Assembly (NCBI GenBank): GCA_013813135.1
Contig: JACCSF010000054.1
Coordinates: 1 to 16,963 of the forward strand
From: Thermoleophilaceae bacterium
GTDB lineage: Bacteria; Actinomycetota; Thermoleophilia; Solirubrobacterales; Thermoleophilaceae
Direction of reading: 5' to 3'
DNA: 16,963 bases
The notes under the pieces are model-generated. The model made no database searches. It was not told the origin of the DNA and saw only the letters and a list, made by a program, of their open reading frames with translations. Both the position numbers and the translations under genes were made by a program. Of this stretch, positions 1 through 7,396 are shown in pieces (within the stretch, counting starts at the first letter, position 1; each line of letters begins with the position of its first letter).

Positions 1-196
1 CCACGCTCCTATCAAGTCACGCCGGAGGTCCTCGGGCGGCGGCGGGCGACTCAAGCTTCCCCGGTCAGACCAGACGGACGACACGGCACTCTAGGGTCAG
101 CCCGCCGCCAGCCCGAGAACCAACCGAGGCGGTCGGACGTCACCGCCCAAACGCGATCACTCTGACAGTGACGGGACTCTGCCCCCGCCGGGGCAA

Positions 197-1744
197 GTGC
201 GTCCCGAGCCCGACGGAGTGACGCTGGGCGACCCGGCGTTCGAGCCGCTGCCCGGGGCGCGGGCCGACTACGGGCGGCTCGGCGGCAGCGTGTACCAGAT
301 CGAGGTGCCGGCCCACTGGAACGGGCGGCTCCTGCTCTTCATGCACGGGTTCGGGGAACTCGAACCCACCGCGGAGGTCTCGCCTCCCGGCATCCGCAGG
401 TACCTGATCGGCCACGGGTTCGCGTGGGGCGCATCGAGCTTCAGCAGCACCTCGCTCATCCCCGGTCGGGCGGCCGACGAGACCGCCGCGCTCTGGGACC
501 TCTTCGCGCGCAGGTACACGCGGCCGCCCCGGGCGTACGTGACCGGGCAGTCGATGGGCGGCGCGGCGACGCATATCGCGGCCGAGCGTTACGGGAACCG
601 CTTCGACGGCGCGTTGGCGCTGTGCGGCGCCGCCAGCCAGACGTCGGCGGCGTCCATCATCGCCGACTTCTTCGCCGCCGCCGCGTACACCGCGGGCGTG
701 ACCCAGCCGGAGTTCGACCGGAACACGAACGTGCGCACCCTGATCCACCACCGGATCCTCCCCGCCCTGCGACGGCCACGGGCGCACCGGCGCTTCGAGG
801 ACATCATGGTCTCGCTCACCGGCGGGCCGAGGGCATTCGACCGCGACGGCTTCCGCATGGAGGAGGAGACGAACTGGCACCGGGCCGAGTTGCTGGTCGC
901 CTCTGGGATCGCGCGGAACCGCCAAACCGTTTACCACCTCGGGGCGCCCAGCCCCGTCGCGAGCCGGAAGTTCAACCGCGCGGTCATCCGCTTCCGCACC
1001 AACCAGGCCCTGCGGCGCGTCTTCCTCGCCGGCAACGAGACCACCGGGAAGCTCGAGATGCCGCTCCTGAGCCTCCACACAACGGGCGACGGTCAGGTGC
1101 CGATCGAGCAGGCACGCATCCTCCGGCGGCGCGTCGATGCCGCTGGTCGGCACGAGCTCTTCGTGCAGCGTGCGATACGAGACCCGGGCCACTGTGGGTT
1201 CACGAGCACCGAGTGGGAGGTGGGCCTCGAGGCCCTCATCCGGTGGGTCGAGCACGGCGTGCGACCCCCGGGCAACAACGTCCTCGTTCGGCACCTCAAC
1301 GATCTCCGCCGGAGGTTCGAGCTGAACCCGCGTCCGGGCACTCCGGAGGCCGATGCGGTTCCCGGTGCGCGGCGGCCGGGTGGTGCTGCGCGGCCGGCTC
1401 ACGCTCGACGGTTCCAAGTTGGACGCCCGATGGCTGGGTGCGGTGGTGCTGAGCAAGGACGGACTGGTCACGCCGTGCCAGTTGGCGCTCTCGTCGGTCC
1501 GCCGTGGTCGCGGTTCGATCGACGTGATGGCCAACGCGGAGGCGAGCGGCTGCGGTGTTCCCGGTGCGGAGATCGCCCTCTGGACGTTCGCGCACGACAA
1601 GATCATCTTCAGCCGCGACACCTGGCGATGGCCTCGCAACCGCGGCCTGCGCGTCGACGCCTCCTTCTCGAGCGCGACGCCCAACGGGTCGGTCCCGCCC
1701 CGAGCGGAGTTCGCCGGGGGGGTGTTCAGACCCGATGGCAGTGA
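197..1744 (+). CDS. alpha/beta hydrolase (secreted-type), frame broken near 1350
   Basis: A serine hydrolase of the alpha/beta fold; the substrate cannot be told from sequence. The nucleophile elbow GQSMGG puts the catalytic Ser at about residue 119. An Asp follows in LHTTGDGQVP (about 298) and a His in DPGHCGF (about 332), giving a full triad in the right order. The fold's first strand and oxyanion region is GRLLLFMHGFGE. Homology-like sequence stops at about residue 386. The remaining 130 residues to the stop are Arg/Pro/Gly-rich out-of-frame translation, while a sensible protein continues in another frame from 1353. The GTG start at 197 has no good Shine-Dalgarno sequence. The frame is open upstream to 95 without an ATG, so a signal peptide may have been lost or may lie out of frame. 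Family assignment is firm; the boundaries are not. Confidence 0.75.
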   Translation: MRPEPDGVTLGDPAFEPLPGARADYGRLGGSVYQIEVPAHWNGRLLLFMHGFGELEPTAEVSPPGIRRYLIGHGFAWGASSFSSTSLIPGRAADETAALWDLFARRYTRPPRAYVTGQSMGGAATHIAAERYGNRFDGALALCGAASQTSAASIIADFFAAAAYTAGVTQPEFDRNTNVRTLIHHRILPALRRPRAHRRFEDIMVSLTGGPRAFDRDGFRMEEETNWHRAELLVASGIARNRQTVYHLGAPSPVASRKFNRAVIRFRTNQALRRVFLAGNETTGKLEMPLLSLHTTGDGQVPIEQARILRRRVDAAGRHELFVQRAIRDPGHCGFTSTEWEVGLEALIRWVEHGVRPPGNNVLVRHLNDLRRRFELNPRPGTPEADAVPGARRPGGAARPAHARRFQVGRPMAGCGGAEQGRTGHAVPVGALVGPPWSRFDRRDGQRGGERLRCSRCGDRPLDVRARQDHLQPRHLAMASQPRPARRRLLLERDAQRVGPAPSGVRRGGVQTRWQ

Positions 1745-2183
1745 GCTCCCGGGCGGGACACGCATCGACGCCTACGTCGGCGCGACCCGCTGCGGCGTTA
1801 CGTCGGTTCGGCGCACGGGAAGCTTCTCCGGCTTCATCCTCGCCGTCGTCGGGCCCGACTCGGTCCCGGGCTGCACGCGCGGCTCGACCATCACGTTCCG
1901 CGTAAATGGCCGGCCCGCGCTGGACACCGCCGTCAACGAACCGGGGCGCTCCGGCACGCTCGACCTGACGGTGCCGTTGCGCGCCGGCGAGTCACGGGCT
2001 CCAAGAGGCCGTCGGTCGCTCAGGCCACCGTCTCGCGGGCGGTGCTCCTTGAACAGCGCGAAGCGCATAGCGTCCGGCGGGGTGGTCTCGCACGCGCTCG
2101 ATCAATGCCGCGATGTGGGGCGGCAGCACGTCGGGCTGGGGGAGCGGGACGCCATAGACGGGCGGCACGACGACAGACGCTGA
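1353..2183 (+). CDS. C-terminal module of the upstream hydrolase, or a separate overlapping ORF
   Basis: This frame holds a believable beta-rich sequence from 1353 to about 1977, with two similar-looking units: GRLTLDGSKLDARWLGAVVL with GLVTPCQ, then GGTRIDAYVGATRCGVTSVR with SFSGFILAVVGPDSVPGC. The paired Gly/Cys pattern suggests an extracellular, disulfide-stabilised domain. It picks up where the hydrolase frame loses sense. I therefore read it as the C-terminal part of the same protein, displaced by a one-base insertion or two-base deletion. The ATG at 1353 could also start an overlapping ORF. After LDLTVP (about 1977) the translation turns Arg/Pro-rich and runs over the convergent GST remnant, so the stop at 2183 is probably not the original one. 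No known function is claimed. Confidence 0.5.
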   Translation: MRFPVRGGRVVLRGRLTLDGSKLDARWLGAVVLSKDGLVTPCQLALSSVRRGRGSIDVMANAEASGCGVPGAEIALWTFAHDKIIFSRDTWRWPRNRGLRVDASFSSATPNGSVPPRAEFAGGVFRPDGSELPGGTRIDAYVGATRCGVTSVRRTGSFSGFILAVVGPDSVPGCTRGSTITFRVNGRPALDTAVNEPGRSGTLDLTVPLRAGESRAPRGRRSLRPPSRGRCSLNSAKRIASGGVVSHALDQCRDVGRQHVGLGERDAIDGRHDDRR

Positions 2184-2626
2184 CAGGGCCGCAAAGGTCA
2201 GGTCGGCGGCGCAGAAGCGCTCGCCGCATCCCAGCGCGGCACGCCTTGATTGTTGAAGCGAACCATCAACTCGGGCTGGGCGAGCATGTTGACGTACATG
2301 AGCCGCCGGCCCCGCGGCCCCAGCTGCGCGTCGAAGCGCCGGCAGAGCCGCTCGACTTCGGCACGCTCGGCCGGCTCCGCGGGGAACAGCCGTTCCTCCG
2401 GCGGCGTGCGGGCGTCGACCCAGAGGAGGATCTCCTCCGATTCGCCGAGCGCGCCCTCCGGCGTCACCAGCACCGGAACCGTCCCCCCGCCGCCCGCCCT
2501 GCGCGCCGCGATCCGGTGGATGCCCTGGACGTGGCGCTCCTCCCGATACGAGATTCCCGCCCGCTCGAGCGCCCAACGCGCCTTCTCGCAGTAATGGCTG
2601 ATCGGGATCGTGACGAGCCGCAGCAC
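2020..2626 (-). pseudogene. glutathione S-transferase family protein, decayed
   Basis: The first 142 codons from the GTG at 2626 encode a thioredoxin-fold GST N-terminus. The active-site-type segment is SHYCEKARWALERAG, followed by GTVPVLVTPEG with the cis-Pro and the glutathione-contact GESEEIL. Reading then reaches RFNNQGVPRWDAA and stops at 2198. In another frame the C-terminal helical domain appears at once: GERFCAADLTFAALSA, then YGVPLPQPDVLPPHIAAL. A further frame change near 2065 would be needed to read LFKEHR and the stop at 2020. From what I know of this family about 50-60 residues normally separate the PRW and GERF segments. An internal deletion plus a frameshift is therefore likely, and the protein should be inactive. 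It lies 37 bp after the beta-propeller gene on the same strand. Confidence 0.65.
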
Positions 2627-2663
2627 CCGGGCGCAAGGATAGGCCGCGCCCTGCCGCCTGCCG

Positions 2664-3674
2664 TCAGCGGCGCCCGCTGGTGGTCTTTGCCTTGCTCAGG
2701 TCGGGCGAGTGCGCCCCGCGGACGATCAGCCGGGGGCGCAGGCCGCACCCGGGCGCCGAGCTCACCGGCGTCAAGAAGATCCCCCGGCCGTTCTCATACC
2801 ACACGAGGGTCCTGCCGTCGGGCGACCAGGAGGGGTCGGGCTCCGCGCCGATCTTGCGCCCGGGCCCGATCGCGCAGAGGGGCTCGGACGCGGTCGACGG
2901 GTTGCCCGTGCTGTAGATCTGGATGGTGGCGACGCTCAGGTTGGCGGTGTCTACCCGGAGGGGTCGGCGCATGACCGCGAACCTGTTGCGGGCGCGCGTC
3001 ATCTCGGCGTCGGCGAGGATGTAGGAGTTGGTGCCGGTGTCCGGGTCACGGCCCGGGTCACGGTAGAACTCGACGCCCCTCGTCCTCTGGCCGACCCGGT
3101 TCGTGAAGATCTGGGCGTTGAAGATCCCGTAGCTGGTGCTGAGGACACGCTGGGAGTCGATCCACGCGGGATAGTTGTAGTCGTAGAACCCGTCCGTCAG
3201 CCCTATCTCCTTGGGGGGGTTCTTCCGAAAGTCGAAGAAGTCGGTGAACCAGGCGGCCACCGTGGGACGAGTCTCCGACGTGCGCGGGTCGTAGAACGTC
3301 GAATAGATGGCGTTCTGGGTCGCCGTGATCCGGCCGTTGGGGGAGAGGTCCACGAAGAACGGCTCGGTCGAGAGGGCCGGCGATGGGTTGATCGCCCACT
3401 GGCGTGCGCGGACGATCCGCCGGCCGTTGGGGCGGAAGGAGTGCAGGAAGATGCTCTTGAGCGCGACGATGGTCCCGTTGTCCGCGATGCTCGGCGAGTA
3501 ATAGGGGTTGCCTCGGCTCCCGTCCCGAGTCAACCGGACCTGACCCGACCCGTCGGCCCGCGCCATCCAGACGTTGCTCTTCTTGATGAAGACCATCGAG
3601 GCACCCTGGGCCGGAGCAGCCAGCGCGAGCCCGACGAGAAAAGCGGTGAGGGCTACCAACCCAAACCGGGACAC
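2664..3674 (-). CDS. exported TolB/WD40-like beta-propeller protein
   Basis: 336 residues beginning with a Sec signal peptide (MSRFGLVALTAFLVGLALAAPAQGAS), so the protein acts outside the membrane. The mature part has repeated propeller blades with the TolB/PD40 signature: VWMARADGSGQVRLT, YYSPSIADNGTIVAL, FFVDLSPNGRITAT and PSWSPDGRTLVWYENGRGIFL. Such proteins are usually scaffolds that bind other proteins or cell-wall material; no catalytic motif is visible. The GTG start at 3674 is supported by the signal peptide and by a promoter ending 6 nt upstream, which would give a leaderless transcript. The gene precedes the decayed GST gene by 37 bp and may once have shared its transcript. The fold is well supported; the specific role is unknown. 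Confidence 0.75.
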   Translation of the reverse strand: MSRFGLVALTAFLVGLALAAPAQGASMVFIKKSNVWMARADGSGQVRLTRDGSRGNPYYSPSIADNGTIVALKSIFLHSFRPNGRRIVRARQWAINPSPALSTEPFFVDLSPNGRITATQNAIYSTFYDPRTSETRPTVAAWFTDFFDFRKNPPKEIGLTDGFYDYNYPAWIDSQRVLSTSYGIFNAQIFTNRVGQRTRGVEFYRDPGRDPDTGTNSYILADAEMTRARNRFAVMRRPLRVDTANLSVATIQIYSTGNPSTASEPLCAIGPGRKIGAEPDPSWSPDGRTLVWYENGRGIFLTPVSSAPGCGLRPRLIVRGAHSPDLSKAKTTSGRR

Positions 3675-3680
3675 GTTGCG

Positions 3681-3709
3681 ACCCTACCCGCGCCATGCAG
3701 GCCCGTCAA
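3681..3709 (-). promoter_or_regulatory. leaderless promoter of the beta-propeller gene
   Basis: On the minus strand TTGACG (3709-3704) is followed by exactly 17 bp and then TAGGGT (3686-3681). Six bases separate this -10 box from the GTG start at 3674. The spacing matches a housekeeping sigma factor promoter whose transcript begins at the start codon. No Shine-Dalgarno sequence is present, which fits. Confidence 0.6.
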
Positions 3710-3791
3710 CGAACCGCAAAGCCGTACCGGTTAGTCGTGGGCTCAGCTGTCACGGCCCACCTCCGCCAGGGTCGGCGGCCCCTTGATCCGA

Positions 3792-4340
3792 TCAGTCGGT
3801 CGGCAGAATGCCTTCGAAGACGACCTCGAGCGAGTCGCGCACCTTGAGCGCGCCCATCAGGCCGCGGTAGGGCTTGATCCCCCACTCGCTCTGCACCAGC
3901 GGCGCAGTCCCCGTCACGTGGCCGTCGGGTCCCACGCTGAGTTCGAAGCTCGCGGGACGGCTCTGCCCGTGGATGGTGAGCTCCCCGCGGAACGACAGGC
4001 GGTCGCCGCCGTCAGCGACCTCCACAGCGCTCGACCGGAAGCTGATCGGCTCCCCGCCCAGCACCTTCTCGTCGATGTTCTTACGGATCTCCGCGCGGTC
4101 CTTATCGGTGAGCGGCTTGATTCCGCGCAGCCCCTCGCGGGGATAGAGAGAGCGGGCGTCGGCGTGCAGCTGAAGGCTCGACTGCGACAAATCCTCACCG
4201 ACCTCGAGCGTTGCCTCCCACTGCCTCACGTCGATGATCAGGTCGTGCCCTGCCTTGGCGGCCAGCCCCTCGCGGTAGGTCTTGACCACAAGGTGCTCAG
4301 TGTCTGGCCCGAATTCGTGGGTACCCGCCTTGAGCCTCAC
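3792..4340 (-). CDS. YceI-like family protein
   Basis: 182 residues from the GTG at 4340. YceI proteins are lipocalin-like beta barrels that bind isoprenoid or other amphipathic ligands. Family features are GTHEFGPDTEHLVVKTYREG and AAKAGHDLIIDV at the N-terminus, a central ADARSLYPREG with TDKDRAEIRKNIDEKVL, then ISFRSSAVEV, GELTIHG and the C-terminal WGIKPYRGLMGALKVRDSLEV. There is no signal peptide, so this form is probably cytoplasmic. An in-frame GTG at 4415 would add 25 residues unlike the family. I prefer 4340 because a -10 box lies 7 nt upstream and the -35 box falls inside the extra stretch. The downstream neighbour on the same strand has its own promoter, so the gene appears monocistronic. 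Confidence 0.85.
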   Translation of the reverse strand: MRLKAGTHEFGPDTEHLVVKTYREGLAAKAGHDLIIDVRQWEATLEVGEDLSQSSLQLHADARSLYPREGLRGIKPLTDKDRAEIRKNIDEKVLGGEPISFRSSAVEVADGGDRLSFRGELTIHGQSRPASFELSVGPDGHVTGTAPLVQSEWGIKPYRGLMGALKVRDSLEVVFEGILPTD

Positions 4341-4347
4341 CTGGCCG

Positions 4348-4376
4348 ATCGTATGCGCTCGCTTTGCCGAGTTCAA
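4348..4376 (-). promoter_or_regulatory. leaderless promoter of the YceI-like gene
   Basis: On the minus strand TTGAAC (4376-4371), a 17 bp spacer and TACGAT (4353-4348) are followed by 7 nt and the GTG at 4340. This near-consensus promoter decides the start codon choice for the YceI-like gene. Confidence 0.6.
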
Positions 4377-4499
4377 CTGCGGCTCGGCGCCGAGCAGTCC
4401 CACCGCGGCGACCACCGCGCCGGGCTCTCCTCGCCGCGCCGCAGTGCGCTCTGACCGATCAGCCGAAGGCGCACGTTGCGGGCGCGGGGCGGTCCCGAG

Positions 4500-4870
4500 G
4501 CGCCGGCGGGTCGGCCGCCCTGCGGATCGAGGAAGGCGAGGTCGCGGCGAGCGAGGTCTAGCACGATCACCCGTAGCCGGCCACCGACGTCGATGACGTT
4601 AATCCAGGCGTTCTCCGTGTGCACCGACGCCCCGGGTCGCGGCCCGGAGTCGCGCCAGCACGTCGTTCGCCGACAGGTGCGCCCGGCGCGGATCGGGCGT
4701 GCTCGTCGCAGCAACCGCGGGTGGCGTGGCGCGTAGACGTCCGGGCGGTAGTACAGGGGTCGGGATTCGTGGCTTCCTGGACGCCGGCGTAGCCGTTTCC
4801 GCCCGAGTTCGGCCTGACGACGCCGCCGCCCAGCAGGGGGTCAGCGCCCACTCCAGCTCGTTGCGCTGCT
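4500..4870 (-). pseudogene. remains of an unrecognised gene with several frame changes
   Basis: No intact gene fills 4341-5046, but sensible protein fragments follow one another in different minus-strand frames. In order they are ELEWAL, then LLGGGVVRPNSGGNGYAG with VQEATNPDP, then LYYRPDVYAPRHPRLLRRA, then AHLSANDVLARLRA, then VHTENAWINVIDVGGRLRVI with VLDLARRDLAFLDPQGG. Joined end to end they read like one protein of about 120 residues. At least three frame changes are needed, so this is either a decayed gene or badly called sequence. I do not recognise the family. The limits are approximate, and the last frame runs on to 4373, next to the YceI promoter. Confidence 0.4.
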
Positions 4871-5046
4871 CACGTCGCAGACATGGACGGCGCAGCGGTC
4901 TCACGGCTATCCGCGAGCGCGGGAAATGCAGCCCGTCTGGGAGCAACTCGGGTTCGACCGCCGGGCCCCGGTGCTCCGCCGGATGCAGCGCCCGCCGACA
5001 GGAGGGTCGCCTGCCCGATAGCGAGACGCGCAATAGGATCGCCTCC

Positions 5047-5985
5047 ATGGACTCGCTCGCCCGGGAGGCGGTCGACCTTCTCAGCCAGACCTACGGGCGG
5101 TACGAGGGCCACCGCGCGGTGCATTCGAAGGGTACGGTTTGCAAGGGCACGTTCACCGCCATGCCCGACGCGGCGCGGCTGACCCGCGCGGCCCACATGC
5201 AGGGCGAGCCGGTGCAGGTCACTACGCGCTTCTCGAACGGCGCCGGCAACCCGGCGAGCCCCGACTTCGTCCAGGACGGTCGCGGGATGGCCACCAAGTT
5301 CTACCTCCCCGATGGCTCGCGAACGGACATCGTGGCCCTCGACCTGCCGTGTTTCTTCGTGCGGACTCCCGAGGACTTCATCAAGTTCACTCGCGCCGGT
5401 AGGCGGCTGCCGGTGATCAACCAGCCCGGCCCCCGCTTGGCGCTCTATCTGGCCACCCACCGCGAGGCGCTGCGGGCGGTTCGCGCGTTCCTGGCCCTCA
5501 AGCCACCGGCCAGCTACGCCCGCGTCCGCTACAACGGGCTCCATGCGTTCCGCTGGGTCGACGCGGACGGCGGGGAGCGTTACGTGCGCTACGGCTGGCT
5601 GCCCGAAGCGGGCGTGGCCACCATCTCCACTGGTGAGGCCAAGCACGCCGGCCCGGACTATCTTCAGCAGGACATCGTCGATCGCCTCGGACGCGAGCCC
5701 GTCCGCTTCACTCTCCAGGTCCAGCTTGCCGGCGAGGGCGATTCGGTCGCTGACCCGACGGCGGTGTGGCCGGAGGAACGCGAGACCTTGGTTGTAGGCA
5801 CGCTCGAGCTCACGGAGCTCGAGACCGGACGCGACACGGGCGGCGACATCCTCGTGTTCGACCCCACGCGGGTCACCGACGGCATCGAGCTCACGGACGA
5901 CCCGATCCCGCGCTTCCGCTCGCAGGCCTACTCGGTGTCGGTCGAGCGGCGAGCCGGCGTCTCCCGCCCCGCCGAGCTCGACTAA
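5047..5985 (+). CDS. catalase-related (small heme) peroxidase family protein
   Basis: 312 residues from the ATG at 5047, well below classical catalases (about 480 or more) but normal for the small catalase-related peroxidase group. Visible family features are the distal region GHRAVHSKGTVCKGTFTA with the likely catalytic His at about 26, TRFSNGAGNP with the distal Asn at about 64, and DGRGMATKFYLPDGSRTDIV. Near the C-terminus FRSQAYSVSVERR carries the probable proximal heme-ligand Tyr. Such enzymes use peroxides, usually with organic substrates, rather than dismutating H2O2 efficiently. The start is backed by AGGA 8 nt upstream, and TAGGAT ending 7 nt upstream could alternatively be a leaderless -10 box. 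The frame is open back to 4699, but that extension is Arg/Ala-rich noise. The gene is convergent with the DUF2332 gene across a 114 bp gap without a clear terminator. Confidence 0.8.
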   Translation: MDSLAREAVDLLSQTYGRYEGHRAVHSKGTVCKGTFTAMPDAARLTRAAHMQGEPVQVTTRFSNGAGNPASPDFVQDGRGMATKFYLPDGSRTDIVALDLPCFFVRTPEDFIKFTRAGRRLPVINQPGPRLALYLATHREALRAVRAFLALKPPASYARVRYNGLHAFRWVDADGGERYVRYGWLPEAGVATISTGEAKHAGPDYLQQDIVDRLGREPVRFTLQVQLAGEGDSVADPTAVWPEERETLVVGTLELTELETGRDTGGDILVFDPTRVTDGIELTDDPIPRFRSQAYSVSVERRAGVSRPAELD

Positions 5986-6099
5986 AAAACGATCCTCCCC
6001 CGCAAGCGCAGACCTTCACCGTGCTGCTGCGCGGCCCGACATGCCATGGAATCGGCGCCTACGCGTGACCGGCCAAGCCGACCGTTGCGCTCCCCCAGC

Positions 6100-7200
6100 T
6101 CAGGCGTCTGCGTGCAGGCTGAGGGTCCGCACCGGCCGTCCACGGTAGCCCGACAGGGCGACGAGGCGCTCGTGATCTCCGGGCCAGGTCGTCAGCGTGA
6201 CCGAGGCGAGCTCTCCAGGCGGCTCCATGCGGAGCCAGGCAAGCGGCGAGCGCTCGGTCGCCTCGCTGCCGGCGGCGCCGAGCAGCGCGCGCAGGCGCTC
6301 GCGGCGCGGATCGTCGAGGTACTGCCAGAGGATTGAGTGAAAGACGACGGTCGCCACGGCGTCGGTGCGCTGCGACAGCTTTGCCTCAAGCCACTCGCAG
6401 ACATCCGCGCGATCAACCGCTGGTGGGTGCTCGCGCGCCACGTCAAGCGCGGCGTCGAGGAACTCGAGGCGCTGGAGGTGATCCGCCCAGACGGAGGAGC
6501 GAAGCGCGAGTCGCGTTTCGGGATCGACGGGATCGAGCGGGGCGGAGTCACAGCCCCGGCGCTCGATGACGACCATCTCCATTCCGGGGGCAGGACCGCC
6601 CTCGAAGGCGCCTGAGATCCGCACCGCCGAGTCTTCGGGTCCCCACTCCCAACCATCCCCCTCGTAGCGGTAGCGGTCCCAGTTCAGGTTGAGGCCCGCA
6701 CTTGACCCAAGCTCGAGAATCCGGAGCGGCAGGCGGTACTCGCTCGCGACCGCGAGGAAACCCGGAAGGAGGGAGGCGCAGCGCCCGACCTCGTTCGTCT
6801 GACAGGGACGAGCGACCAGCTCGCGCAGGCGATCGCAATGCTCCTCGAGTACGGCGCGGAAGGTCGGCCAGGCGCCGTCCAGCCCGGCGTCTCCGCCCGT
6901 GGACGGGTAGTGGCGGGCGAGCGGCGGCGCCTTACCCTCGAGCACGAGCCGGTGGACCGCCGCCAGGAAGCGAAGCGCGAGGGCCGAGCCAAACGGCTCG
7001 TCGGCGTGCTCTCGAAGCACCTCGAATGAGGGACCGCCCGCCTCGGCGTCGCGGGCGGCGTACTCCAGCAGATGCGCATAAAGCGGCGACCCGCCCCGCG
7101 CGTGGATTGGCCACCTTTTCGATCGCAGGCGGTCGGCGACCTGGTGGGCGCCGGCGCCGGCTTTCGAGTCCCGTTTGGGCTCAGACGCTCTCGCGGTCAC
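6100..7200 (-). CDS. DUF2332 family protein
   Basis: 366 residues if the GTG at 7200 is used. Family features are the N-terminal GSPLYAHLLEYAARDAEAGG, then SALALRFLAAVHRLVLEGKA and LARHYPSTGG. These are followed by a methyltransferase-like ILELGSSAGLNLNWDRYRY, the middle RRGCDSAPLDPVDPETRLAL, and VATVVFHSILWQYL near the end. The ELGSSAGLN loop resembles a SAM-binding motif I, but no reaction has been assigned to the family that I know of. The frame is open to an ATG at 7479, but that would run antisense through the TPP riboswitch and into tenA. The extra residues also look unlike the family. The GTG at 7200 has no strong Shine-Dalgarno sequence, so the exact start is uncertain. The gene is divergent from the riboswitch-tenA unit. 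Confidence 0.75.
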   Translation of the reverse strand: MTARASEPKRDSKAGAGAHQVADRLRSKRWPIHARGGSPLYAHLLEYAARDAEAGGPSFEVLREHADEPFGSALALRFLAAVHRLVLEGKAPPLARHYPSTGGDAGLDGAWPTFRAVLEEHCDRLRELVARPCQTNEVGRCASLLPGFLAVASEYRLPLRILELGSSAGLNLNWDRYRYEGDGWEWGPEDSAVRISGAFEGGPAPGMEMVVIERRGCDSAPLDPVDPETRLALRSSVWADHLQRLEFLDAALDVAREHPPAVDRADVCEWLEAKLSQRTDAVATVVFHSILWQYLDDPRRERLRALLGAAGSEATERSPLAWLRMEPPGELASVTLTTWPGDHERLVALSGYRGRPVRTLSLHADA

Positions 7201-7310
7201 GGCGACGGAGTATGCCCAAGGGGCAGTTACCCGAGAGAGCGCCGCGAAGCTGACGGGGCTGCGAGCGTCCCCAGGGATCTGTTCGTTACGGTCTCTCGTG
7301 TAACCGCCAA

Positions 7311-7391
7311 TCCCGGCTGGGGCGAGGGGCTGAGTGGCGCGTCCTAGCGCCGACCCGCCGAACCTGATCTGGGTCACGCCAGCGAAGGGAG
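7311..7391 (+). promoter_or_regulatory. TPP riboswitch (THI box) controlling tenA
   Basis: All core blocks of the thiamin pyrophosphate aptamer are present in order. The closing helix pairs TCCC (7311-7314) with GGGA (7387-7390), and the next helix pairs GCTGG (7316-7320) with CCAGC (7379-7383). CTGAG lies at 7330-7334, a variable hairpin GGCGC/GCGCC at 7336-7351, GACCC at 7352-7356 and the highly conserved GAACCTGATC at 7360-7369. The 3' strand of the closing helix contains the tenA Shine-Dalgarno sequence GGGAGAG. TPP binding should therefore hide the ribosome site directly, with no need for a terminator. Confidence 0.92.
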
Positions 7392-7396
7392 AGACG

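Noticed and set aside
140..1765. 541-codon minus-strand ORF opposite the hydrolase
   Set aside because: Arg/Pro/Gly-rich shadow of a GC-rich gene; the plus strand carries a complete catalytic triad.
2048..2072. TTGAAC-containing stretch resembling the YceI promoter
   Set aside because: The following TA-rich hexamer is only 13 bp away and no start codon follows at a suitable distance.
2042..2974. 310-codon plus-strand ORF
   Set aside because: Opposite the GST remnant and the beta-propeller gene; composition is that of an antisense shadow.
7334..7396. N-terminal extension of TenA from an ATG at 7334
   Set aside because: It would translate the riboswitch itself; the ATG at 7397 has the ribosome site and the family N-terminus.
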